DNA of 64,000 nt, from NCBI GenBank assembly GCA_036971475.1, contig JBAIZL010000001.1, positions 73,524,771 through 73,588,770 on the forward strand, in the 5' to 3' direction. This stretch comes from Prosapia bicincta. Lineage: Eukaryota > Arthropoda > Insecta > Hemiptera > Cercopidae. The translations under genes and the position numbers were made by a program. Below the pieces are notes generated by a model that was given only the letters and a program-made list of their open reading frames with translations, had not been told where the DNA came from and did not search any database. Of this stretch, positions 12,069 to 22,208 are shown one piece after another; within the stretch, counting starts at the first letter, position 1, and each line of letters starts with the position of its first letter.

Positions 12069-12780
12069 ATCACTTTAAACAAATTTATTTAAGGAACAAA
12101 TATTTGAAAAAAAAGTATTAACTTGAAATATAACCAATTACAAGTAAAAACAAATCTATATGAACTAGTTTGTATGAATAAAAAATTACTTTGTATGATT
12201 GAAAATGTGTGCAAGATATATATGAGATATTTACATCGTTTCCAATGTGCTAGGGAAATCTATGGTATAACATATTTCCTTCCATACCGTACTACTATTG
12301 TCATATTGTAGTATGTATTTGCTTTGCAAGATGGATGATCTTCAAAACGTCTTGAAACGTGTGGGTAAATAATAAATTGAGTGAGGCTGTAATGTTTTGT
12401 ATCCTGTTTTTACCTAATGCTAAGTTTGTGGTATCATTTTATTAACTGGCAGAATGGATGCACAGTATTGCAGCAACTGTTGCAGTAAATGATTTGTTGC
12501 AGTGTCACTGATGACGATGAAATTAGTAATTGAATCGTGTATGAGGGCTAAAAATCCAGAGCTGAAAATTGCTTAAGGGGATCCGGACCTTGCAAAAAAA
12601 AAATGTTCTACATTTTTTTTTTTTATTTGCCTAAATTGATCTACAGAATTTTCCTCTTAAAATGATGTAAAATTTGTAATCATACTAGTTTTCTTTCACT
12701 ATTTATTTGTTATTTCAATTATCCTCAACTACTAAGTTTTTCTTAATTTCTGGTTGGGTCAACTCTTTAGTCGGTCTGTT

Positions 12781-13485
12781 GAAAAGTATAATGTTATGTA
12801 TACACAGTATCTAGGTGATGGTGACAGCAAGTCTTTCAAGTCTGTTTATGAAGCCAAACCTTATGCTGATATTCAGATAACTAAACTGGAATGTATTGCT
12901 CACATACAGAAAAGATTAGGAGCCGACTAAGATAAATAAAACAAGAAATGAAGAGTAAAAAACTTTCAGATAATCTGCCTATTGGACAAGAAACCAGGTT
13001 AACTGATGCTACCATTGACCAATTGCAAACCTACTATGGTAACGCAATAAGAAAAAATCTAGACTCTGTCAAAAATATGCAACAAGCAATTTGGGCAATA
13101 TATTTTCACAAGCTGTCAACAGATGAACACCCATGTCAATGTTTATGTCCTTCTACGCCAGATACCTGGTGTAAATACAAAAGATTTCTTCAAAATAATG
13201 ATGAGGGAAATTACAAGCATGAAAGAAGTATTGCTGGTGCAATAATGGGGGTAATTAAACCAGTTTTTAAAGATCTTCCAGAACCAATTTTATTACAAAG
13301 GTGTTCACACGGTAAAACTCAATATGCTAATGAGTCGTTCAATAGCGTTGTGTGGACTTAGTGCCCAAAAATGTTTATGTAGGAATTAAAACTTTGAGCT
13401 TAGGAGTTTATGATAGTGGGTCATATTTCAATGAAGGCTACAAAAGTAAGTGCAAGGTATTTCAGAGATTGGGACTGAAACCTGG
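12781..13485 (+). pseudogene. Mutator-like transposase fragment, block A, first part
   Basis: The fragment resembles the Mutator-like transposase domain common in animal genomes. At 12,781-12,930 there is YLGDGDSKSF, an acidic motif typical of this family, followed by ITKLECIAHIQKRLG. After a frame change, 12,948-13,361 carries LTDATIDQLQTYYGNAIRKN, then FHKLSTDEHP, a CLCPSTPDTWCKYKRF segment and HGKTQYANESFNSVVW. A small deletion near 13,360 shifts the frame relative to block B. The LTR element interrupts the reading frame at 13,485. The N-terminal half of the usual protein is missing. It is dead: truncated, frameshifted and interrupted. Confidence 0.85.
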
Positions 13486-15501
13486 TCTTACCGACTTACT
13501 TTTTATAACCTTTGCCGTTGTTTATTTCTCTTCCTCAATTGCTAAGTCAGTAAGAAAGTAATGGTTTATCCATTGACTACGAACCTAATTTCATAGACCT
13601 GTGCCTCAAGGAATAAACCTCTCAGAGGAACCAACCCCTGAATTTTTGATAAAACCAATTAGCCTCCGATAAGCCCTGTTCAAGCTCCTTTTCGGGTAGT
13701 GGAATCTTTGAGAGACACTTGTGATTTAAAGACTATACCTGGATACCTAGTGAACTTATCTTATCTAGAATGAAAACACAGCTAATTGGAAAATATACAT
13801 TTTTATTTATTTGTTCCAAGGTTCAAATTAATTATTATTGTTTTTATTTAATTTCACAGGATTTTCTTGACTAATTATTTTTTCAAAATTTCATACAACT
13901 TGCCATTTAACTAAACATTATTATCTCCTTCTGTTTTTAAATTTTCTTATTATCATTAATTTTACATATAATTTAAATTATCAAAGTTACCATAATTAAT
14001 TTTGTATATAATTTTGATTAGTAGAGTTAAATTTAACATATTTTAAAATCTGATTCTTTTTCAAACACTTAATATTACTATGTAATGCCTTTATGCTAGG
14101 CCTTGAACAATTAACTTCTTTGGAAGTTATTCATTAGAAATTCACTTAGAAAAAGCCATATAAGATATACATCTTTATACTTAATCCATACATTCCCACA
14201 GCGATGGGAATGGAAAGTCAATTTTGAATCTTTATTACTTAAATTTGGGTAACCTAAGAGAGTTGACTAATCAGTCCCTTAGGTTATTCCCATCTTATTT
14301 AATTTTGAAATTAAGTTAATATAATTTGAAGTAAAATGTTATTTAAAAAAGAATAATTAAATTGATTATATAACCTTGTACTGTAGAAATCTTTTTATCT
14401 TCATTAATGTTGTCATCTGTCGGTCCTGTTAAAGCTTCAAGGGTCTTGGTAGGTAGGCGTCTCTCCATAATTTCGGTCAATCTTCTTATTTTCTTTAATT
14501 TTGCATTTTGGTGGTCGAAATTTTGTTCTGGGTATATATGAGCCCTTGCTCATATATATCTTCCTTCCCCTGATCCCATCGTAGCACTTTTTACTCTGTT
14601 TTTAGCACATTTTTTCTTGTCTTGATCGCATGGTACAACAACACGTCTGCTCGCTTTGAGAGCCTAATGCATTCTGATTCTGGATAGCGTGCCTTTTGTG
14701 AGGCCCGTCTTCTCCAATTTCAAACTTCCCACGTCCCAGTATCCATTTTTCAACTTTTGACCAATCAGAAAGCCGTTGCCATGGCAATTGACTTTGTTTG
14801 TTCGGAAATTCTGAACTAAGATTAGTTTCCCTTTTTATAAAAGGCGTTTCTGTATTCTGATGTGTCCTTTGCATTTTTACCTTTTATTTAATAACATATT
14901 TGACTTTATTTCTTCTCATTTAATTTAATTAACTTTTTAACATTCTTAATCCAAAGTTCGACTGTAGCGCTTTCGTTTCGTAGTGACAAGATTTATAATC
15001 AATGCCCTAAGCGGATTTTTCCGAAATCAAATATGACTTCTTCTATTATAACCTAATTTCTTAGGCTATTACACTTTAACATTTAATCTTTACTTTTACA
15101 TAAATACTATTTTCCGTAGCTAGGCCTAATTTACTTTCCTCACATCTTAATTTACATTCTTTATTCCTGATTATTTTTAAGTACAATTATTTTAATAGCC
15201 GGCATCTAGGCCTAGTTTGTTATACTACACAATTACCGTCTTTTTTTGTTTACATAATTTAGGCTATCCACTTTGAAGTGATAATTTTTCTTATTGCTTA
15301 TAATTTATGTTTTTTAAGTCTAAAGTTATTTCTAATTTTCTTCATTTTACTATTATTTACCCTAGTTTTAATATTATTATTATTATAATGTTTTAAAATT
15401 TTTATATATAAATTTAGTCAATTATTTAACCCGGTTAGGTTTGATTCTGGTTTTCTGTACAATTACCCAGATTCTTTGCATCGGACATTCTGGCCGCTGC
15501 A
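13486..15501 (-). repeat. 3' LTR (relative to element orientation)
   Basis: This 2,016-bp LTR is almost identical to 19,494-21,509. Read on the minus strand it begins TGCAGCGGCC and ends GGTAAGA, so it starts with the usual TG but does not end in CA. An unused minus-strand frame of 90 codons (14,602-14,874) overlaps the putative TATA box and is not considered a gene. Confidence 0.95.
14533..14558. repeat. Perfect hairpin inside the LTR
   Basis: TATATATGAGC pairs perfectly with GCTCATATATA across a 4-nt loop, CCTT. The same hairpin is in the other LTR at 20,541-20,566. Further short inverted repeats nearby (AACCTAAG with CTTAGGTT around 14,250-14,285, and CATTCCCA with TGGGAATG around 14,190-14,212) suggest a structured RNA leader, although no function is shown. 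Confidence 0.5.
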
Positions 15502-16103
15502 AAATTCCCCCCTTTTTAAATATATGAAAATTTTGGTTCTTCTCTCCCTTGAAACAGATAAACATAATTAATAACATATTTGTGAAAAGTAACATTAACA
15601 CTTATACTAGTTTATATTAAAATTTTCATATTCCTTTCATTAATCTACTATTCCTATTCATCTTCATAACTTAATTAATTTTACTAAAGTTCACAATTTA
15701 CTCTCCTGTCCCTTTCACTCATATATATCATTGTCACATTAGTCACTTCACATGCTATTTACTCATTTATTACTCCTGTCCTTAGTCACATTCTTTTTTA
15801 TTTAATCTTATTTCAAGTTTATATTAACTATACAATATTGTATATTGTAATCCTTATTTTACACATTCATTGTTGTTTAACACAACCTTTACTTTAATAA
15901 ATTCAATGAATCCCGTTCATTTAACATATGGCTTTTTCTTTCACATTTAATACTGATTTTATATTATTTGTCCTATGTATTTGGATTATGTTACTGCTTT
16001 AATCTACTACTTAGATTTATTTTACATTTTTATTTTTATTACTTAACCGTTACTCCCTATGTCACTGATGGATCATTTTTTATTTACCTTGCCTTATTAT
16101 CCT
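15502..16103 (-). other. Region between protease frame and 3' LTR, no gene
   Basis: About 600 bp of AT-rich sequence downstream of the last minus-strand frame. This is where a polymerase gene would continue in a complete element, and none is present. It ends in the polypurine tract next to the LTR. Confidence 0.7.
15505..15517 (-). promoter_or_regulatory. Polypurine tract
   Basis: Read on the minus strand it is AAAAAGGGGGGAA followed by TTT and the LTR. This is the expected position and composition of the plus-strand DNA primer of an LTR retrotransposon. Confidence 0.8.
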
Positions 16104-17714
16104 TTATTCTTCAAAATTTTTTGTTATTATCCGTCGATCTTTATCTTTCTTTTTCTTCTTTCTCCTTTTCCAATTTCTTAACTTTCCCTTATTCTCCTTA
16201 AATCTACCTTTTATTTTTCTGTTTTTGACTTGTAATGAAATGAAGGTTCTTCTCGTATTTGGATTGGCTCTCATTTTAATTGACTTTCGAACTCTTGAAC
16301 TAGTAAATGGGTTTTTCTTTTTTCTTTCTTTAATTTCAATTTCTTTCCTTTGGGTTATCTCTCCAGAATCTAAAGTCTTAGTCATGGGCTTCCGAGCTAC
16401 TTGTTGGTTATTCATTTTAACCTCGTTGTTCCCCCCTTTTAATTGTTTCGACGCGACGTTTATACTTTTATTTATATTTATTTTCTTATTTATTATTTTT
16501 CCACTCACATTATTTCCCCTTTTTGGCACTATTTCGGCCTTACCTTGTTTATATTTTGGTTTGCTCTTAATCTCAGCTGCAGCTCTTCTTTCCATGTCCT
16601 TTGTTTCTTTATCTCCTGTTTTGACTCCCTCAGGTCTTAAATTTATTTCCTTATTTATTATATTTTCATTTTTGTTTTTTAATTTTTTGTTTTTGTTTAA
16701 TTTTTCCTCTGTTTCATTTTTTATTTTTCTTTGATATTCGTTCGTTATATTTAAGATTTCCCCTTTACTTGTTTCTTGTCCATTTCCTCCTTCATTCATT
16801 CGGCAGTGCCCCTGCTTCTCGCACTGTCGCATTAACCCCTCCTTTTTGCTTTGATGCCCTATTGTTGATGCATCTTCTTTTTCCTGGGTTATCTTGCATA
16901 TTTTTCGGACTTCTTCATTTTCCTCTATCTTTTGTATTTTACTTTTAAAGTCCTGGTACACCATTTCCCCTTCTATTTCGAATGTCACAAAGCGTCTATC
17001 CATGTTTATCCGTGCCTTTAGGTCATACAGTGTGTTGCACCCCATAATCATCTCCGACCGAAGTTTGGAGACCACTATGAAGATGCAGTCCACTTTTATG
17101 CCTTTAATTGTTAAGGGAATTAAGCATTGCCGGGTAACCTTTATTTGTGCAGTCTTAATGGCTGTTACAACTCCCACATTGTTGATGGGTAGTTCCAGGA
17201 ACTTAAGCCCATGCAACTTGAGGTTGTTGTAAGCCTTTTCTTGAATGACTGACACGTCTGCACCCGTGTCAATCTCTACCTCTATAGAGTGCCCTTCTAC
17301 CTCACAGTCAATTACAGGGCATGTTTCTTTCTTCTGGTTACCTTCGCCAATCTCCTTGTCCTCTTCTAACAATTCAGCACGAATATCAAGAGATAGTCCA
17401 CCAACTCTACGCTCTTGATTTTGGTGTACTTCATTGTTATTTTCCTGTTGTATTGTTTTTTTATTTTTGTTCTTTAGGTCTTCCGCCTTTCCTTTATTTA
17501 CTGTTCCCTGTTTCTCCGGGTAATATTTCCTATATTTTGTTTGTTGTTGGATCTCTAATGGTTGTCTCCTCTTTTCCTTCCTACCATTAGGGATCCTCTC
17601 ATTTAGTTTTTTGATTGACCACTTGGCCCTGGATTTTGTGGTCTCTTTTCTTTTGTCTGTGGGCCTTCTTCCGTTTGGTTTTGTGGCCTGTACTCTGGCC
17701 TTTGTTGTTGCCAC
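16104..17714 (-). CDS. Protease-containing ORF, expressed as Gag-Pro by -1 frameshift
   Basis: The open frame has 536 codons and overlaps the end of gag by about 112 nt in the -1 frame. The translated part probably begins at the frameshift site near 17,612 (about residue 35) rather than at the ATG at 17,714. Residues about 132-245 form a retroviral-type aspartic protease, with the catalytic DTGA at 149-152 in EIDTGADVSVI and a second conserved segment IMGCNTLYDL at about 223-232. The last 290 residues are rich in Lys, Asn and Glu, with no recognisable domain and no reverse transcriptase. The protease would process Gag inside virus-like particles. The frame has no internal stop. Long hydrophobic plus-strand frames in this region are its antisense shadows. 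Confidence 0.88.
   Translation of the reverse strand: MATTKARVQATKPNGRRPTDKRKETTKSRAKWSIKKLNERIPNGRKEKRRQPLEIQQQTKYRKYYPEKQGTVNKGKAEDLKNKNKKTIQQENNNEVHQNQERRVGGLSLDIRAELLEEDKEIGEGNQKKETCPVIDCEVEGHSIEVEIDTGADVSVIQEKAYNNLKLHGLKFLELPINNVGVVTAIKTAQIKVTRQCLIPLTIKGIKVDCIFIVVSKLRSEMIMGCNTLYDLKARINMDRRFVTFEIEGEMVYQDFKSKIQKIEENEEVRKICKITQEKEDASTIGHQSKKEGLMRQCEKQGHCRMNEGGNGQETSKGEILNITNEYQRKIKNETEEKLNKNKKLKNKNENIINKEINLRPEGVKTGDKETKDMERRAAAEIKSKPKYKQGKAEIVPKRGNNVSGKIINKKININKSINVASKQLKGGNNEVKMNNQQVARKPMTKTLDSGEITQRKEIEIKERKKKNPFTSSRVRKSIKMRANPNTRRTFISLQVKNRKIKGRFKENKGKLRNWKRRKKKKKDKDRRIITKNFEE
17549..17612 (-). promoter_or_regulatory. -1 ribosomal frameshift signal: slippery site plus hairpin
   Basis: Read on the minus strand, the heptamer A AAA AAC (17,612-17,606) is in the gag frame and is followed directly by the gag stop TAA (17,605-17,603). 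After a 9-nt spacer there is a stem: GGATCCCTAATGGT (17,596-17,583) pairs with ACCATTAGAGATCC (17,562-17,549), 13 of 14 pairs, around a 20-nt purine-rich loop. A -1 slip continues into the protease frame through the LNERI segment. A AAA AAC is a standard -1 heptamer, known from the gag-pro junction of MMTV. Everything needed for programmed frameshifting is visible; its efficiency is not. Confidence 0.85.
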
Positions 17715-18994
17715 TGATTTTGCGGCCTATTTCTTGGTCCCTCTCTTTGGTAGGGCCCCTGTCTCCAGTTTCCTCTCCCTTCTACCGGGTAAGGCTCTTG
17801 CCTCCAATTTCCCTTGTATCCGGGGTTTCTCGTTTGGTGTGTAAACCCTCTCCTTTCAGGTTCCCGTTCCTCAGTCCTAGGCTGAGTCCGGTTCCTGGTA
17901 GCCTCCTGCTCCATGTTCCTTCGGATGTATTTTACCGCCTCCTCTATGTCGGTAGCCGCCATCCCGGAACATCCTATATACATTCTGTTCCCATAATGCT
18001 TCATAATCTTCATAATTAACTCCGCCTGATTGTATGGCGGGGTTAGGTGTCTCGCCGTGTTCACCATTTTTAAGAAATAATTTACCATGTTGTTTGTGCC
18101 TCGATGGTATTCATATTTTCCATTTTCGATTCTTCCTCGAATTCTCTCTTGTGCATGAGATCCCCAAAAGTGGCTAAAGAATCTCTCCTTAACTTCATCA
18201 TAATTTTCCTCCTCCATATTCATGGCCAACCACCATTCTTGTGCTGGTCCTTTAAGATGTCTCTCCATTATTTTCCTTTTTTGTCCTTCCTCCATGTCAG
18301 GATCAATTTCGGACATTATACCTTCTAGGTGTTTAATGAAATCAATAGGGTCTTCATCTTCCCTACCGTAGAATTCCTTCTTGCTTTTGTCTCCATTATC
18401 ACCCATCTCAAACATCCTTGATTTAAACAAGGTAGCTATATTTATCCCTTCTCCCATATTCTTTATCTTATTCTCAACTACTTGTACCCTTCTTTCTACT
18501 TTTTTGACTTCTCCCTTAACTGTTTCTACAGTCTGTTTATTTTCACTGACTGTTACCTCTAAGTTATACATCTTTTCTATAGTTTCTTGGATTTTATTTC
18601 CCATTTCATCATTCTTTCTTGTAATTCCTTCACTTATTTCCTCTATCCTCTTATTCATGATTTCCCAAAGATTCTTAATTTCTTGTTTATCCTCCTCTCT
18701 TTCTTTCTTTCTTTCTACTTTTTCCTCCTCTCTTTCTTTCTTTCTTTGTTCCTCTATCATTTTTACTAATTCTTCTTGTTCCTTTATTCTCCCTTGTTTC
18801 TGTTCCTCCATCTCTTTTAATCTTTCCTGTTTTTGTTCCTCTATCTTTTTTACTAATTCTCCTTGTTCCTTTATTCTCCCTTGTTTCTGTTCTTCCATCT
18901 CTTTTAATCTTTCCTGTTTTTGTTCCTCCATCATTTTTTTAAAAAACTCCATCATTTCAGATGGTTCTGTGTCTTTTCTCTGTCTTGTCGCCAT
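17603..18994 (-). CDS. Gag protein of LTR retrotransposon
   Basis: This is an intact 463-residue structural protein that would assemble the cytoplasmic particle in which the RNA is copied. Residues about 1-180 form a long charged coiled coil containing a 29-residue unit repeated in tandem (23-51 and 52-80, each starting EEQKQERLKEMEEQKQGR). Residues about 206-365 resemble the Retrotrans_gag capsid domain (EFYGREDEDPIDFIKHLEG, GPAQEWW, FFSHFWG). The C-terminal 100 residues are rich in Arg, Gln, Pro and Gly, and have no CCHC zinc knuckle, so RNA binding probably relies on basic residues. The start ATG at 18,994 is the first in the frame and lies about 500 nt downstream of the 5' LTR. The frame ends at the frameshift site. 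Confidence 0.92.
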   Translation of the reverse strand: MATRQRKDTEPSEMMEFFKKMMEEQKQERLKEMEEQKQGRIKEQGELVKKIEEQKQERLKEMEEQKQGRIKEQEELVKMIEEQRKKEREEEKVERKKEREEDKQEIKNLWEIMNKRIEEISEGITRKNDEMGNKIQETIEKMYNLEVTVSENKQTVETVKGEVKKVERRVQVVENKIKNMGEGINIATLFKSRMFEMGDNGDKSKKEFYGREDEDPIDFIKHLEGIMSEIDPDMEEGQKRKIMERHLKGPAQEWWLAMNMEEENYDEVKERFFSHFWGSHAQERIRGRIENGKYEYHRGTNNMVNYFLKMVNTARHLTPPYNQAELIMKIMKHYGNRMYIGCSGMAATDIEEAVKYIRRNMEQEATRNRTQPRTEEREPERRGFTHQTRNPGYKGNWRQEPYPVEGRGNWRQGPYQREGPRNRPQNQWQQQRPEYRPQNQTEEGPQTKEKRPQNPGPSGQSKN

Positions 18995-19469
18995 CTTAAA
19001 GTCTCGTATTTAACTATCCTTTTATTCCCTTACTAACTTCTCCTACTTCTATATTTTTACTATATACTGAGTATTTAATTAAATATTCATTTAGAATTGT
19101 GCTCGATGTGATCCGGTTCAGTGTTCCCTTGACCTTGTCTATCTAACGCCTATGTATTCTATTTACTTTCATTAATAACTAACATTATTATTTATATTAT
19201 GCCCTACCGACGCCTACTGAATTTTATTTTACTTAATTATTTCCTTTTAATTATTATTATTTATTCTAAGTTCTTTTTAATTTCATTTTTATTATAATTA
19301 ACTCTTATTTAATTTAAAGAACTTCTTTGGTTTTCATTTTATGATTCCTATTATTTTTTACAATTTTAATTGAATTCTATTTAATTAATTTTGTTTCACT
19401 AGGCTCCTTAGTCGATTTAAATCTGTCTCTATTTGATGTTGACCCGATGTTACAATGTAAGCATCGAGC
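18995..19469 (-). other. Untranslated leader of the LTR element
   Basis: AT-rich leader between the primer binding site and gag, with no long open frame. Packaging signals would be expected here but cannot be identified by eye. Confidence 0.6.
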
Positions 19470-19487
19470 CTCAAACGTTGGGCGCCA
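19470..19487 (-). promoter_or_regulatory. tRNA primer binding site
   Basis: Read on the minus strand, TGGCGCCCAACGTTTGAG begins 6 nt inside the 5' LTR edge. It starts with TGG, the complement of a tRNA 3' CCA end. TGGCGCC starts are common for LTR elements primed by a tRNA 3' end, but I do not assign the tRNA. Confidence 0.75.
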
Positions 19488-19493
19488 TACTTT

Positions 19494-21509
19494 TCTTACC
19501 GACTTACTTTTTATAACCTTTGCCGTTGTTTATTTCTCTTCCTCAATTGCTAAGTCAGTAAGAAAGTAATGGTTTATCCATTGACTACGAACCTAATTTC
19601 ATAGACCTGTGCCTCAAGGAATAAACCTCTCAGAGGAACCAACCCCTGAATTTTTGATAAAACCAATTAGCCTCCGATAAGCCCTGTTCAAGCTCCTTTT
19701 CGGGTAGTGGAATCTTTGAGAGACACTTGTGATTTAAAGACTATACCTGGATACCTAGTGAACTTATCTTATCTAGAATGAAAACACAGCTAATTGGAAA
19801 ATATACATTTTTATTTATTTGTTCCAAGGTTCAAATTAATTATTATTGTTTTTATTTAATTTCACAGGATTTTCTTGACTAATTATTTTTTCAAAATTTC
19901 ATACAACTTGCCATTTAACTAAACATTATTATCTCCTTCTGTTTTTAAATTTTCTTATTATCATTAATTTTACATATAATTTAAATTATCAAAGTTACCA
20001 TAATTAATTTTGTATATAATTTTGATTAGTAGAGTTAAATTTAACATATTTTAAAATCTGATTCTTTTTCAAACACTTAATATTACTATGTAATGCCTTT
20101 ATGCTAGGCCTTGAACAATTAACTTCTTTGGAAGTTATTCATTAGAAATTCACTTAGAAAAAGCCATATAAGATATACATCTTTATACTTAATCCATACA
20201 TTCCCACAGCGATGGGAATGGAAAGTCAATTTTGAATCTTTATTACTTAAATTTGGGTAACCTAAGAGAGTTGACTAATCAGTCCCTTAGGTTATTCCCA
20301 TCTTATTTAATTTTGAAATTAAGTTAATATAATTTGAAGTAAAATGTTATTTAAAAAAGAATAATTAAATTGATTATATAACCTTGTACTGTAGAAATCT
20401 TTTTATCTTCATTAATGTTGTCATCTGTCGGTCCTGTTAAAGCTTCAAGGGTCTTGGTAGGTAGGCGTCTCTCCATAATTTTGGTCAATCTTCTTATTTT
20501 CTTTAATTTTGCATTTTGGTGGTCGAAATTTTGTTCTGGGTATATATGAGCCCTTGCTCATATATATCTTCCTTCCCCTGATCACATCGTAGCACTTTTT
20601 ACTCTGTTTTTAGCACATTTTTTCTTGTCTTGATCGCATGGTACAACAACACGTCTGCTCGCTTTGAGAGCCTAATGCATTCTGATTCTGGATAGCGTGC
20701 CTTTTGTGAGGCCCGTCTTCTCCAATTTCAAACTTCCCACGTCCCAGTATCCATTTTTCAACTTTTGACCAATCAGAAAGCCGTTGCCATGGCAATTGAC
20801 TTTGTTTGTTCGGAAATTCTGAACTAAGATTAGTTTCCCTTTTTATAAAAGGCGTTTCTGTATTCTGATGTGTCCTTTGCATTTTTACCTTTTATTTAAT
20901 AACATATTTGACTTTATTTCTTCTCATTTAATTTAATTAACTTTTTAACATTCTTAATCCAAAGTTCGACTGTAGCGCTTTCGTTTCGTAGTGACAAGAT
21001 TTATAATCAATGCCCTAAGCGGATTTTTCCGAAATCAAATATGACTTCTTCTATTATAACCTAATTTCTTAGGCTATTACACTTTAACATTTAATCTTTA
21101 CTTTTACATAAATACTATTTTCCGTAGCTAGGCCTAATTTACTTTCCTCACATCTTAATTTACATTCTTTATTCCTGATTATTTTTAAGTACAATTATTT
21201 TAATAGCCGGCATCTAGGCCTAGTTTGTTATACTACACAATTACCGTCTTTTTTTGTTTACATAATTTAGGCTATCCACTTTGAAGTGATAATTTTTCTT
21301 ATTGCTTATAATTTATGTTTTTTAAGTCTAAAGTTATTTCTAATTTTCTTCATTTTACTATTATTTACCCTAGTTTTAATATTATTATTATTATAATGTT
21401 TTAAAATTTTTATATATAAATTTAGTCAATTATTTAACCCGGTTAGGTTTGATTCTGGTATTCTGTACAATTACCCAGATTCTTTGCATCGGACATTCTG
21501 GCCGCTGCA
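19494..21509 (-). repeat. 5' LTR (relative to element orientation)
   Basis: This 2,016-bp LTR drives the element in the minus direction. It has three differences from the left LTR. Its outer end abuts the second CTGG at 21,510-21,513. Confidence 0.95.
20840..20847 (-). promoter_or_regulatory. Candidate TATA box in 5' LTR
   Basis: Read on the minus strand it is TATAAAAA in the context CCTTTTATAAAAAGGG. The same motif is in the 3' LTR at 14,832-14,839. It would place the transcription start around 20,810, leaving about 1.3 kb of R plus U5. The assignment rests on the motif alone. Confidence 0.4.
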
Positions 21510-21833
21510 CTGGGTTATTTGTTGTAACGGCTATGAAAACTTTAGATGCAGAAAGAATAAGAAGTTCAGAAAAATAATTTTCTGATTATGAAAGAGATGC
21601 TAGAAGAAGAAGGAGGTTACAAAAGTAAGCGCAAGGTATTTCAGAGATTGGGACTGAAACCTGGGTTATTTATGGTAACGGCTATGAAAACTTCAGATGC
21701 AGAAAGAATAAGAAGTTCAGAAAAAACATTTTCTGATTATGAAAGAGATGCTAGAAGAAGAAGGAGGTTTTTCAAAAAGAAGATGGAAGAAGAATATGAC
21801 AATTTGTCTGACTATGAAGCTGGAATGCATTAA
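21510..21833 (+). pseudogene. Mutator-like transposase fragment, block A, second part
   Basis: This continues the transposase relic on the far side of the LTR insertion. It contains a 151-bp tandem duplication (21,514-21,664 repeats the sequence around the insertion point) that is absent from block B and shifts the frame. The final open frame carries KVFQRLGLKPG, then a basic and acidic tail with DARRRRRFFKKK, and ends EAGMH before a stop, as in block B at 54,815. Confidence 0.8.
21514..21664 (+). repeat. 151-bp tandem duplication inside the transposase relic
   Basis: The segment ending GGGACTGAAACCTGG occurs twice, first ending at the LTR insertion point (13,485) and again at 21,664. The period counted across the insertion is 151 bp, not a multiple of three. 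Block B has a single copy, so the duplication arose in A after the split and before the LTR insertion. Confidence 0.8.
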
Positions 21834-21900
21834 GGTTGGACAGTTTTTATTATGTCGTTTCATTTTTTGCGATTTCCCGATAATTTGTTTTTTTTTTGAG

Positions 21901-22208
21901 ACATAAGGAACATTTTCTCATAGACCGGTTAAGGTAATTGACCGAGATTTTCAGGGTACATTACAGGCATAAAGATACAACTTTTGACCAGAGGAAAGTT
22001 TGGTAAAATTAAATTAAATCAATTTATGCACAATTACAAGGCAAAAATAGAAAGAGTTCAAACATGTTGCCGAAAAAAATTTTTTTATTAAACTAAAAAT
22101 GGATAAAAACAAATGCTCTAGTCAAAGGTTGTAAAAGGGTCTCATAAAACACTGGTAAAAATTTCAAATTGATAACTTGTAAGAGTGCTGAGAAAATGTT
22201 CCTTATGT
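21901..22208. repeat. Subterminal 20-bp inverted repeat
   Basis: ACATAAGGAACATTTTCTCA at 21,901-21,920 is the perfect complement of 22,189-22,208, with about 268 bp between. It lies near the right end of the Mutator-like element. In block B the left arm is shortened and the right arm has one mismatch. It could be a subterminal repeat of the element or a small nested element. Confidence 0.6.

Larger units (their letters stand above)
13486..21509 (-). mobile_element. Young LTR retrotransposon with gag and protease only
   Basis: The element is 8,024 bp on the minus strand, flanked by the 4-bp duplication CTGG (13,482-13,485 and 21,510-21,513). Block B keeps the empty site at about 54,641. LTRs are 2,016 bp each and differ at three positions by my comparison (14,474/20,482; 14,576/20,584; 15,452/21,460). 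A primer binding site, polypurine tract, gag and protease are present. The 3,992-bp interior has no reverse transcriptase, RNase H or integrase. A 4-bp target duplication and an aspartic protease following a Retrotrans_gag-type Gag suggest Ty3/gypsy affinity, but without a polymerase the class is inferred. The element must use enzymes made by another copy. Confidence 0.93.

Noticed and set aside
14602..14874. 90-codon minus-strand frame in each LTR
   Set aside because: It overlaps the putative TATA box and upstream promoter part of the LTR and has no recognisable domain. Its presence in both copies follows from LTR identity.
16225..16734. Plus-strand 169-codon membrane-like frame
   Set aside because: It is antisense to the Lys/Asn-rich tail of the protease frame; hydrophobicity follows from complementing AAA and AAT codons.
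18381..19013. Plus-strand 210-codon hydrophobic frame
   Set aside because: It is the antisense shadow of the Lys/Glu-rich coiled coil of Gag and contains only Ser/Phe/Leu-rich low-complexity sequence.
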